Shown: piece after piece, positions 17,656-25,500 of the stretch
Numbering within the stretch: the first letter of the stretch is position 1
How the letters are laid out: every line of letters begins with the position of its first letter
Assembly (NCBI RefSeq): GCF_018998565.1
Contig: NZ_JAHNZO010000040.1
Span: forward strand, 1 to 59,693
Reading direction: 5' to 3'
Source of the DNA: Paenibacillus oleatilyticus
GTDB lineage: Bacteria > Bacillota > Bacilli > Paenibacillales > NBRC-103111
Length of the DNA stretch: 59,693 nt
Made by a program: the position numbers and the translations under genes
The notes under the pieces: generated by a model
Databases searched by the model: none
Seen by the model: the letters and a program-made list of their open reading frames with translations, nothing else
What the model was told of the DNA's origin: nothing

Positions 17656-17670
17656 AGAACGAATGTTCGT
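17656..17670 (+). promoter_or_regulatory. Possible LexA (DinR) box
   Basis: GAAC-GAAT-GTTCG fits the Firmicutes consensus CGAAC-RNRY-GTTYG at all but the first base. It sits in the 312-nt gap between sigH and rpmG, with no clear promoter on top of it, so it may be chance. Confidence 0.25.
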
Positions 17671-17779
17671 GCATGGCAAGATGTCCTTTTGTAAAAAAAT
17701 GATCAAGTTTTCGTTTAGGAACGAGCCGCCTGGTCAATAATGGATGAGACGGGACAGGCGCTATGTTAATCCTTTTTCC

Positions 17780-17808
17780 TTGACAGAAGATAGGCCGTAT
17801 GCTAAAGT
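17780..17808 (+). promoter_or_regulatory. Promoter of rpmG-secE-nusG
   Basis: TTGACA (17780-17785), 17-nt spacer, TAAAGT (17803-17808). It lies in the sigH-rpmG gap. The rest of that gap holds the sigH terminator, a CGCCTG/CAGGCG hairpin (17727-17760) and a short terminator-like hairpin after the start point. Confidence 0.7.
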
Positions 17809-17818
17809 ATATCGGGTA

Positions 17819-17843
17819 GCCTTAGACGAAAAGGCGTTTTTTT
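17819..17843 (+). terminator. Weak terminator-like hairpin in the rpmG leader
   Basis: GCCTT (17819-17823) pairs with AAGGC (17831-17835), then G and seven T. It begins a few bases after the predicted transcription start. The stem is only 5 bp, so it may attenuate rather than terminate. Confidence 0.35.
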
Positions 17844-17896
17844 GCTGGTCGTGTAAGGTTGTAAATTTCGAGGCTGGTCCGTAGGAGGTGTACATC

Positions 17897-18046
17897 ATGC
17901 GGGTGATCATCACGTTAGCGTGCACAAACTGCAAGCAAAGAAACTATACATCCACCAAAAATAAGCGCAACCATCCTGACCGCATGGAGCTCAAGAAATA
18001 TTGCAAGTTTTGCAATGAACAAACTGCTCATCGCGAGACTCGCTAG
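17897..18046 (+). CDS. rpmG: 50S ribosomal protein L33
   Basis: This small gene encodes 49 aa beginning MRVIITLACTNC. It is the zinc-ribbon (C+) form of L33, with CTNC near residues 9-12 and CKFC at 36-39. A perfect AGGAGGTG precedes the ATG. It begins the rpmG-secE-nusG transcription unit, as in other Bacillales. The secE gene starts 17 nt after its stop. Confidence 0.95.
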   Translation: MRVIITLACTNCKQRNYTSTKNKRNHPDRMELKKYCKFCNEQTAHRETR

Positions 18047-18063
18047 TTTTTGGAGGTGTAGTT

Positions 18064-18276
18064 GTGTCCTTTTTGGCTAAAATGAAGCAGGGATTCGGCA
18101 ACACATTTTCCTTTTTCGGCGACAGCTGGTCTGAGCTGAAAAAAGTGAAATGGCCTACCCGTAAAGAGCTGATTAGCTATACGCTAGTCGTGTTGTTTAC
18201 GGTTGCCTTCGTGACGGTGTACTTCTACGTTCTGGACTTAGGAATTTCTGAGCTGCTTCGACTCGTGTTTAAATAA
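18064..18276 (+). CDS. secE: Preprotein translocase subunit SecE
   Basis: This 70-aa single-span subunit of the SecYEG channel has the conserved cytoplasmic segment ELKKVKWPTRKELISYT followed by one transmembrane helix (about 40-62). The start is GTG 18064, 6 nt after GGAGGT. It is followed closely by nusG, the standard secE-nusG pair. Confidence 0.95.
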   Translation: MSFLAKMKQGFGNTFSFFGDSWSELKKVKWPTRKELISYTLVVLFTVAFVTVYFYVLDLGISELLRLVFK

Positions 18277-18293
18277 AGCTGACGGGTGGCGCT

Positions 18294-18833
18294 ATGGAAA
18301 TGGAAAAAAGATGGTACGTCGTTCATACTTACTCCGGGTATGAAAACAAGGTAAAGGCCAATTTGGAGAAACGCGTCGAATCCATGGATATGAAGGACAA
18401 GATCTTTCGTGTGCTCGTTCCCATGGAGGAGGAGCTTGTGAATAAGGATGGCAAGAAAAAAACGGTTATGCGCAAAGTATATCCGGGGTACGTTCTCGTG
18501 GAGATGATCCAAACGGACGACTCTTGGTATGTGGTGCGCAACACGCCCGGCGTTACCGGGTTCGTGGGTTCAACCGGTTCGGGGTCGAAGCCGACGGCTT
18601 TGCTTCCGGAGGAAGTCGATTCTATTCTCAAGCATATGGGTATCGATGAGCCGAAGCCAAAAATCGACTTCGAACTCAAAGAGACCGTGCGCGTGAAAGT
18701 CGGACCGTTCGCCAACTTTGTCGGTTCCGTGGAAGAAATTCTGCTCGACAAAAGCAAGCTGAAGGTCCATGTCAACATGTTCGGCAGAGAAACGCCGCTG
18801 GAGCTCGACTACCACCAGGTGGAAAAGTTGTAG
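18294..18833 (+). CDS. nusG: Transcription elongation/termination factor NusG
   Basis: NusG binds RNA polymerase and modulates pausing and termination. The 179-aa protein has the NGN domain (KRWYVVHTYSGYENKVK) and a C-terminal KOW domain (about 125-175, VKVGPFANFVGSVEEI). ATG 18294 and ATG 18300 are both possible; 18300 would give MEKRWYVVH, the B. subtilis-like start, with the GGGTGG site 10 nt away instead of 4. Confidence 0.95.
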   Translation: MEMEKRWYVVHTYSGYENKVKANLEKRVESMDMKDKIFRVLVPMEEELVNKDGKKKTVMRKVYPGYVLVEMIQTDDSWYVVRNTPGVTGFVGSTGSGSKPTALLPEEVDSILKHMGIDEPKPKIDFELKETVRVKVGPFANFVGSVEEILLDKSKLKVHVNMFGRETPLELDYHQVEKL

Positions 18834-18874
18834 CGTGAAACACTGCCATACTACGGGCGAGGAGGTGTCACACA

Positions 18875-19300
18875 ATGGCAAAAAAGGTTATTAAAGTTGT
18901 GAAACTGCAGGTTCCTGCAGGGAAAGCGAATCCGGCTCCGCCAATCGGTCCGGCTCTCGGTCAAGCAGGCGTTAACATCATGGCATTCTGCAAAGAGTTC
19001 AACGCTCGTACTGCCGATCAAGCAGGTCTGATCATTCCGGTTGAGATCTCCGTATTCGAAGACCGTTCTTTCACGTTCATCACGAAAACGCCGCCGGCTG
19101 CCGTATTGTTGCGCGTAGCTGCAGGGATCGAAAAAGGATCTGGCGAACCGAACAAGAAGAAGGTTGCAACTGTAAAACGCGCGAAAGTGCGTGAAATCGC
19201 CGAGCAAAAAATGCCTGACCTGAACGCTGCTTCCGTTGAGGCTGCTATGCGCATGGTCGAAGGTACGGCTCGCAGCATGGGCGTAGTCATCGAAGACTAA
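18875..19300 (+). CDS. rplK: 50S ribosomal protein L11
   Basis: This 141-aa protein forms the GTPase-associated centre of the 50S subunit and is the target of thiopeptides. The proline-rich N-terminal domain (PAGKANPAPPIGPALGQAGVNIMAF) and the C-terminal RNA-binding domain are intact. GGAGGTG precedes the ATG. It is followed by rplA with an L1-type binding hairpin in the gap. Confidence 0.97.
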   Translation: MAKKVIKVVKLQVPAGKANPAPPIGPALGQAGVNIMAFCKEFNARTADQAGLIIPVEISVFEDRSFTFITKTPPAAVLLRVAAGIEKGSGEPNKKKVATVKRAKVREIAEQKMPDLNAASVEAAMRMVEGTARSMGVVIED

Positions 19301-19316
19301 TCGCTCACTGCATTCA

Positions 19317-19342
19317 GTGGGAGGATATTCCGCTAATACCAC
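19317..19342 (+). promoter_or_regulatory. Putative ribosomal protein L1 binding hairpin
   Basis: GTGGGAGG (19317-19324) and CTAATACCAC (19333-19342) form a hairpin with GTGG/CCAC outer pairs and GGA/TCC inner pairs. This matches the L1 recognition pattern of Firmicutes rplK-rplA leaders. It lies directly before the rplA ribosome-binding site AGGAGG (19345-19350), which suits translational autoregulation by L1. Confidence 0.65.
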
Positions 19343-19358
19343 ATAGGAGGACATAAAA

Positions 19359-20051
19359 GTGGCTAAACACGGTAAGAAATACCTTGAAGTTGCTAAGCAA
19401 ATCGATGCTGAGACGTTCTATGAGCCGCTCGAAGCCATCGAACTCGTTAAGAAAACGGCACGCGCTAAATTCGACGAAACCGTTGAAGTAGCTGTGCGTC
19501 TGGGCGTAGACCCGAGAAAACAAGACCAAGCCGTTCGCGGTGTGGTTGTACTGCCTCACGGCACAGGTAAAACGAAACGCGTTCTTGTATTTGCCAAAGG
19601 CGACAAAGCCAAAGAAGCGGAAGCGGCAGGCGCCGATTTCGTAGGCGATCAAGACATGATCAACAAAATTCAGCAAGGCTGGTTCGACTTCGATGTCTGC
19701 GTAGCTACGCCGGACATGATGAGCGAAGTGGGTAAACTTGGCCGTATCTTGGGTGGTAAAGGTTTGATGCCGAACCCGAAAGCGGGCACTGTTACGTTCG
19801 ACGTAGCGAAAGCCGTTCAGGAGATTAAGGCAGGTAAAATCGAATACCGTCTGGACAAAGCCGGACAAATCCATGCGCCGATCGGTAAGGTATCTTTCGA
19901 CGCCGAGAAGCTTGCTGAGAACTTCAAAGCTTTGATCGATGCGCTCAACAGAGCAAAACCGGCTGCAGCCAAAGGGGTATACCTGAAAAACATCGCGGTA
20001 TCCTCGACGATGGGGCCAAGCGCTCGTGTCAATGCAACAGCCCTGAGATAA
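19359..20051 (+). CDS. rplA: 50S ribosomal protein L1
   Basis: This 230-aa protein of the L1 stalk binds 23S rRNA and assists E-site tRNA release. It has the two-domain fold with GLMPNPKAGTVT and the KAGKIEYRLDKAG segment. The start is GTG 19359, 8 nt after AGGAGG. It is probably autoregulated through the hairpin just upstream. Confidence 0.97.
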   Translation: MAKHGKKYLEVAKQIDAETFYEPLEAIELVKKTARAKFDETVEVAVRLGVDPRKQDQAVRGVVVLPHGTGKTKRVLVFAKGDKAKEAEAAGADFVGDQDMINKIQQGWFDFDVCVATPDMMSEVGKLGRILGGKGLMPNPKAGTVTFDVAKAVQEIKAGKIEYRLDKAGQIHAPIGKVSFDAEKLAENFKALIDALNRAKPAAAKGVYLKNIAVSSTMGPSARVNATALR

Positions 20052-20066
20052 GGTAAAGCTTGGTAG

Positions 20067-20095
20067 TTGACTTTTGAAGTCATCCATGCTAACCT
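20067..20095 (+). promoter_or_regulatory. Putative rplJ-rplL promoter
   Basis: TTGACT (20067-20072), 17-nt spacer, TAACCT (20090-20095) with TGC just before it (extended -10). The predicted start near 20102 falls just upstream of the L10 leader. Confidence 0.5.
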
Positions 20096-20103
20096 GTTTT
20101 AGG

Positions 20104-20250
20104 TTGACAAACGAATATGCTTACCGTAGACAGCAGGTGCTCATTCGAGCTTAATTTCCTGCCGAGGTGTTGTGATATAAATTCGATATTCTGTACGGAA
20201 TATGTGAATCGTCATGCCTTCGCCGTGTCTGCGAAGGCATTTTCGCTTTT
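20104..20250 (+). promoter_or_regulatory. L10 ribosomal protein leader
   Basis: The conserved pieces CGTAGACAGCAGGTG (from about 20125) and ATTTCCTGCCGAGGTG pair through GCAGG/CCTGC, as in the known L10 leader upstream of rplJ-rplL in Firmicutes. A terminator, ATGCCTTCGC (20214-20223) with GCGAAGGCAT (20231-20240) plus a T-rich run, follows. The L10(L12)4 complex is expected to bind here and set termination. It occupies much of the 353-nt rplA-rplJ gap; repeat copies fill most of the rest. Confidence 0.85.
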
Positions 20251-20305
20251 AGCGGGAATGTCGGCGGAGAGTGGCGGCGAGGAAAGGGAACGACCTCGAG
20301 AACGT

Positions 20306-20390
20306 GTTTACGAAGTAAGTTTTCGGACGCTTAAGAAGCAGTTTTCTCACGAGAGCTGATGCTTACGAAATAGTTTTCTTACGAAAACTT
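20306..20390 (+). repeat. Three tandem copies of a short hairpin repeat before rplJ
   Basis: Copies lie at about 20306-20328 (partial), 20329-20360 and 20361-20390. The unit is CTTACGAAG, a few bases, then AGTTTTC-N4-GAAAACT, which folds into a hairpin. The middle copy keeps the stem with changed bases (CAGTTTTC with GAGAGCTG). The last copy ends 2 nt before the rplJ site AGGAGGTG. The same unit occurs before rplX, rpsN and rpmJ. Confidence 0.8.
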
Positions 20391-20404
20391 GTAGGAGGTG
20401 CAAA

Positions 20405-20914
20405 ATGGCAAACGTAAAAATTATCGAGCAAAAAGCTCAGCAAGTTACGGAAGTATCTGATAAGCTGAAAGAGAACTCTTGCTCCATCGTAGCTGACTAC
20501 CGCGGTTTGAACGTGAAGCAAGTAACCGAGCTTCGCAAACAACTGCGTGAAGCGGGCGTAGAATTCCAAGTGTTGAAAAACACGCTGATTCGTCGCGCGA
20601 CAGCTACTGCGGAATTGTCTGATCTGGATGAGTACTTGACCGGTCCTACCGCGATTGCATTCAGCAAAGACGACATTGTAACTCCGGCCAAAATTTTGAC
20701 CGAGTTCGCCAAGAAAAACGACCAGCTCAGCGTAAAAGCGGGTGTCGTTGAAGGTAAAGTGGTTGATTTCAACCAAATCAAAGCGCTGGCGGAACTGCCT
20801 TCCAGAGAAGGTCTTCTGTCCATGTTGCTCAGCGTGCTTCAAGCTCCGGTTCGCAACTTCGCCCTTGCGGTTAAAGCTGTGTCCGAGAAGCAAGAAGGCG
20901 GCGCGCAAGCGTAA
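20405..20914 (+). CDS. rplJ: 50S ribosomal protein L10
   Basis: This 169-aa protein is the base of the L7/L12 stalk. It has the N-terminal rRNA-binding domain (SIVADYRGLNVKQVTELRKQLR) and a C-terminal helix that binds L12 dimers. AGGAGGTG precedes the ATG. It is probably controlled by the L10 leader and terminator upstream. The rplL gene follows after 58 nt. Confidence 0.97.
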   Translation: MANVKIIEQKAQQVTEVSDKLKENSCSIVADYRGLNVKQVTELRKQLREAGVEFQVLKNTLIRRATATAELSDLDEYLTGPTAIAFSKDDIVTPAKILTEFAKKNDQLSVKAGVVEGKVVDFNQIKALAELPSREGLLSMLLSVLQAPVRNFALAVKAVSEKQEGGAQA

Positions 20915-20972
20915 TTGTGCCGTTTGAAATGATTACAAAACATTCTTAATTGAAGATAATGGAGGTTTAACC

Positions 20973-21335
20973 ATGAGCAAAGAGCAAATCTTGGAAGCCA
21001 TCAAAGGCATGACTGTTTTGGAACTGAACGATCTGGTTAAAGCAATCGAAGAAGAGTTCGGCGTAACCGCAGCAGCTCCGGTAGCTGTTGTAGCAGGCGG
21101 CGCTGTGGCAGAAGCTGCAGAGCAAACAGAATTCGACGTAATTCTGACCAACGCTGGCGCGTCCAAAATCAACGTTATCAAAGTTGTTCGCGAAATCACG
21201 GGTCTCGGCCTGAAAGAAGCAAAAGATCTCGTAGACAACGCACCGAAGCCGCTTAAAGAGAAAGTATCCAAAGAAGAAGCTGAATCCGTTAAAGCAAAAT
21301 TGGAAGAAGCAGGCGCTTCCGTAGAAGTGAAGTAA
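20973..21335 (+). CDS. rplL: 50S ribosomal protein L7/L12
   Basis: This 120-aa stalk protein recruits translation GTPases. It has an N-terminal dimerisation domain, an Ala/Val-rich hinge (about 35-50) and the C-terminal domain with KINVIKVVREITGLGLKEAKDLV. A TGGAGG site precedes the ATG. A strong terminator follows, separating rplJL from the methyltransferase gene. Confidence 0.97.
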   Translation: MSKEQILEAIKGMTVLELNDLVKAIEEEFGVTAAAPVAVVAGGAVAEAAEQTEFDVILTNAGASKINVIKVVREITGLGLKEAKDLVDNAPKPLKEKVSKEEAESVKAKLEEAGASVEVK

Positions 21336-21348
21336 TTCGAGCTACAGC

Positions 21349-21390
21349 ACCCCTTGCAGAGGCGATCCTCTTCAAGGGGTTTTCCTTTTC
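21349..21390 (+). terminator. rplL terminator
   Basis: A 14-nt arm (21349-21362) pairs with 21367-21380 around a CGAT loop with one internal mismatch, followed by a T-rich run. It ends the rplJ-rplL unit. Confidence 0.9.
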
Positions 21391-21417
21391 AATCCCGAAC
21401 CAGGAGGCGGTGGATAC

Positions 21418-22014
21418 GTGTCCGAGCATTACTATACCCCGAGACCCAGTGTAGAACACGATTTGCACACCATCGAGGAAACGCTGCGCGGTCGCAGCTT
21501 TGTTTTTTGGACGGATGCTGGGGTCTTCTCCAAAAAGGGGGTCGATTACGGATCGAAGCTGCTTGTGCAGACTATGGAATTGGCGAAGCAAGCCAGGGTG
21601 CTGGATGTGGGCTGCGGGTACGGCCCGATTGGATTGGCGGCCGCAGTGGCAGCGGAGCAGGGAAGCGTTACGATGGTGGACATTAACGAGCGTGCCATTG
21701 AACTCGCGAAACGAAACGCCGAGCGCAACCGGATCGCAAACGTCCGCATTTTGCAAAGCGATTTGTTGGCAAAGGTGATGGACCAGACTTTTGATGCGGT
21801 GCTGACCAATCCGCCTATTCGTGCCGGTAAAGAGACGGTACACCGCGTGTTTGAGCAGGCCCACCATGTATTGGTTCCCGGCGGGGCGCTATGGGTAGTC
21901 ATCCAGAAAAAGCAGGGGGCTCCTTCCGCTTATGCCAAGCTAGAGTCCCTCTATTCCCAAGTAGAAGAAGTCGAGCGCGACAAGGGCTATTGGATCATCA
22001 AGGCCGTGAAGTGA
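21418..22014 (+). CDS. Class I SAM-dependent methyltransferase (RsmC-like, YbxB)
   Basis: This 198-aa protein corresponds to B. subtilis YbxB between rplL and rpoB. It has SAM motif I (VLDVGCGYGPIGL) and the catalytic NPPI motif in DAVLTNPPIRAGK, which points to N2-guanine methylation of 16S rRNA (RsmC/RsmD type). The exact target base is an inference. The start is GTG 21418 with AGGAGG upstream. Confidence 0.88.
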   Translation: MSEHYYTPRPSVEHDLHTIEETLRGRSFVFWTDAGVFSKKGVDYGSKLLVQTMELAKQARVLDVGCGYGPIGLAAAVAAEQGSVTMVDINERAIELAKRNAERNRIANVRILQSDLLAKVMDQTFDAVLTNPPIRAGKETVHRVFEQAHHVLVPGGALWVVIQKKQGAPSAYAKLESLYSQVEEVERDKGYWIIKAVK

Positions 22015-22073
22015 CTCCTGCGTTAGCGGAGGAATATATCGGTTGGCGGCGAGGTTGAGCCAGTAGCACGGAG

Positions 22074-22179
22074 GAGTATGACCATTTACCGCGATTTTTT
22101 TGCAAGCTTCCAGACCTATTGGTGTAATTAAAAAGGAAGCTTGCAAAACGTGTTTGAGGTCAGGTAAATGGTTATACTC
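22074..22179. repeat. 106-bp nested palindrome upstream of rpoB
   Basis: The outer arms GAGTATGACCATTTACC (22074-22090) and 22163-22179 pair at 16 of 17 positions. The inner arms GCAAGCTTCC (22102-22111) and GGAAGCTTGC (22135-22144) pair perfectly around a 23-nt AT-rich loop. It lies after the methyltransferase gene and upstream of the rpoB promoter. It may be a terminator of the upstream gene or a small mobile or RNA element. Confidence 0.8.
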
Positions 22180-22195
22180 TGAAGTTGGAAATATG

Positions 22196-22230
22196 TTGAC
22201 TTGACTTTCGCTTTGTGATATTATTATAAA
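22196..22230 (+). promoter_or_regulatory. rpoB-rpoC promoter with tandem -35 boxes
   Basis: Two TTGACT hexamers overlap by one base (22196-22201 and 22201-22206). Each is 17 nt from a -10-like hexamer, TATTAT (22219-22224) and TTATAA (22224-22229). A second candidate, TTGACG (22317-22322) abutting TATAAT (22323-22328), has poor spacing. Confidence 0.65.
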
Positions 22231-22252
22231 ATGTCAGCATTAAGATAGGGTG

Positions 22253-22290
22253 AAATCTCTTTAGTCGACTAAAATGTCAAGATTTTTTTA
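22253..22290 (+). terminator. Attenuator-like hairpin in the rpoB leader
   Basis: A perfect palindrome TTTAGTCGACTAAA (22260-22273) lies inside outer arms AAATCT (22253-22258) and AGATTT (22280-22285), followed by a T run. It lies downstream of the rpoB promoter, so it may attenuate rpoBC. Confidence 0.4.
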
Positions 22291-22422
22291 TACACGTATG
22301 AATAAAATTTTTCCAATTGACGTATAATGTTAAAATTTTAGGTAAACCATACAAGGTATAAGGAAATTTATGGCAAGTCGAAAGGGTAGGCATCCATATT
22401 ACTATTTGTATTAGTCATTTAG

Positions 22423-22494
22423 AAGCTTCCTGAAGAAGTGACACTTCGCGCAGTTATTTACTCGAGAAGGCTTCCCAAAGAGGCTTTTATTTTG
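22423..22494 (+). promoter_or_regulatory. Second possible attenuator structure before rpoB
   Basis: AAGCTTC (22423-22429) can pair with GAGGCTT (22480-22486) followed by TTATTTT, enclosing a small hairpin GAAGTG-A-CACTTC. The loop is long and no calculation was possible. The rest of the 513-nt gap from 22015 to 22527 holds the palindrome, promoter and attenuator listed separately, and no gene. Confidence 0.3.
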
Positions 22495-22527
22495 TTCTAT
22501 TGAGTAGACATGAGGGGTGAATCTAAG

Positions 22528-25500
22528 TTGGCGGGACATCTTGTTCAATTAGGTAGACGTAAACGCAGGTCATACGCTCGGATTCATGAGGTTTTGGAGG
22601 TTCCAAACCTGATCGAAATCCAACAAAAATCATATCAATGGTTTTTGGATGAGGGATTGCGTGAAATGTTTCAAGATATTTCCCCGATCCAAGACTTTAC
22701 GGGGAATTTGGTGTTGGAATTTATCGACTACAGCTTGGGAGAGCCTAAGTATTCGGTCGATGAATCCAAGGAACGCGACGTCACCTTTGCTGCACCGCTT
22801 CGTGTGAAAGTACGCTTGATCAATAAAGAAACCGGCGAGGTTAAAGAGCAGGAAGTGTTTATGGGCGACTTCCCTTTGATGACCGAGACGGGCACCTTTA
22901 TTATCAACGGCGCTGAACGGGTTATCGTCAGCCAGCTGGTTCGTTCCCCTAGCGTTTATTTTAGCACGAAAGTCGATAAGAACGGAAAGAAAACATATAC
23001 CGCAACCGTTATTCCGAACCGCGGTGCATGGCTGGAGCTGGAGACGGACGCGAAGGACATTATCTACGTGCGGATCGACCGTACGCGGAAAATTCCGGTC
23101 ACGGTGCTGCTCCGCGCTCTTGGTTTCGGTACCGATGCGGAAATCATAGATTTGCTCGGTGACAACGAGTATATCCGCAACACGCTGGACAAGGACAATA
23201 CCGATTCGACGGACAAGGCCTTGATCGAGATCTACGAGCGCCTGCGTCCGGGCGAGCCGCCTACGTTGGATAACGCGAGAAGCTTGCTAGTTGCGCGCTT
23301 TTTCGATCCGAAGCGGTACGATCTGGCTAACGTCGGCCGGTACAAAATCAACAAGAAGCTGCACATCAAAAACCGTCTGTTCAATCAGCGGCTGGCAGAG
23401 ACGCTTGTCGATACGAATACCGGAGAAATTGTTGCCGAAGCCGGCCAATTGCTCGACCGCCGTCTGCTGGACACGATCATTCCATATTTGGAAGAAAGCG
23501 TCGGCTTCACGGAATACAGCGTAATCAACGGTGTGACCGAGTCGGATAGAATCCCGCTGCAATGCGTCAGCGTATATTCTCCGCTTGAGGATGGGAAGGT
23601 CGTCAAGGTTATTGCCAACGGCAAGATCGATAAAACGGTCAAAAACATTACCCCGGCCGATATTATCTCATCCATTAACTATTTCATTAACCTGCTGCAC
23701 GGTATTGGCAGCACGGACGACATCGACCACTTGGGGAACCGTCGTCTGCGCTCCGTCGGCGAGCTTCTGCAGAACCAGTTCCGGATCGGTTTGTCCCGTA
23801 TGGAGCGCGTTGTGCGCGAGCGGATGTCGATTCAAGACGTGAACACCATCACTCCGCAGCAGCTGATCAATATTCGTCCGGTCATTGCGTCCATCAAAGA
23901 GTTTTTCGGAAGCTCCCAGCTTTCGCAGTTTATGGACCAAACGAACCCGCTTGCCGAGCTTACGCACAAACGTCGTTTGTCCGCATTGGGACCCGGCGGT
24001 TTGACGCGGGAGCGCGCCGGCTTCGAAGTCCGGGACGTTCACCACTCTCACTATGGACGGATGTGTCCGATTGAGACGCCGGAGGGACCGAACATCGGGT
24101 TGATCAACTCTTTGTCGACCTTTGCGCGTGTCAATGAGTTCGGCTTTATCGAAGCTCCGTATCGGCGCGTCGACCCGAATACGGGTATGGTGACGGATGA
24201 AATCGCCTATTTGACAGCCGATGAAGAGGACAACTATGTTGTCGCTCAGGCGAACGCCGAACTGACTGAGGAAGGCAAGTTTGCCAACGACTCTGTCATC
24301 GTGCGTTACAAAGACGATATTTTGACCTTGCCTAAAGACCGCGTCGATTACATGGACGTTTCTCCGAAACAGGTCGTATCCGTGGCGACGGCATTGATTC
24401 CATTCCTTGAAAATGACGACTCCAACCGCGCCCTGATGGGATCGAACATGCAGCGTCAGGCGGTACCGCTTCTTATTCCGAAGTCGCCGCTTGTCGGTAC
24501 GGGGATGGAGCACAAATCGGCAAAAGACTCCGGCGTATGTATCGTTTCCAAAGTGAACGGCGTCGTCGAACGGGTTTCGGCTAACGAGATCTGGGTGCGT
24601 CGCCAAGAAATGGTGGATGGCCGTTTGGTCAACGGAGACATTATCAAGCATAAGCTGCACAAGTTTTTGCGCTCCAACCAAGGAACTTGCATCAACCAGC
24701 GTCCGATTTGCCATAAGGGCGAACAAGTTCGCGTCGGCGACATTTTGGCCGACGGTCCTTCGACCGAGCAGGGCGAGCTGGCGCTTGGCCGCAACGTCGT
24801 CGTTGCTTTCATGACTTGGGAAGGCTACAACTACGAGGATGCGATTCTGCTTAGCGAAAAATTGGTGAAGGAAGACGTCTATACTTCCATTCACATTGAA
24901 GAATACGAATCCGAAGCGCGCGACACGAAGCTCGGACCGGAAGAAATCACCCGGGATATTCCGAACGTGGGCGAAGATGCGCTGAAGAACTTGGACGAAC
25001 GCGGCATTATCCGCGTCGGTGCGGAGATCGCCGCCGGCGACATTCTGGTCGGCAAAGTTACGCCTAAAGGGGTAACCGAGCTTACGGCGGAAGAGCGTCT
25101 TCTGCACGCCATCTTCGGGGAGAAAGCCCGCGAAGTCCGCGACACTTCGCTTCGCGTGCCTCACGGTACGGACGGAATCGTAGTCGACGTGAAGGTGTTT
25201 ACCCGCGAGAATGGCGACGAGCTTCCTCCAGGCGTCAATCAATTGGTACGCGTCTATATCGCCCAAAAACGGAAAATTTCCGAAGGCGATAAAATGGCGG
25301 GACGCCACGGTAACAAAGGGGTTATCGCGCGCATTTTGCCGGAAGAGGACATGCCGTTCCTGCCGGACGGAACGCCGGTTGAAGTCGTATTGAACCCGCT
25401 TGGGGTTCCTTCCCGGATGAACATCGGTCAGGTGCTGGAAGTTCACTTGGGGATGGCCGCGAAATATCTCGGTATTCACACGGCTACGCCGGTATTCGAC

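Noticed and set aside
20117..20359. 80-codon open frame upstream of rplJ
   Set aside because: It runs through the L10 leader, its terminator and the repeat copies, and has no ribosome site or homology.
22317..22328. Strong promoter TTGACG next to TATAAT in the rpoB leader
   Set aside because: The hexamers abut each other with no spacer, so they cannot form one promoter. No good partner hexamer was found for either.
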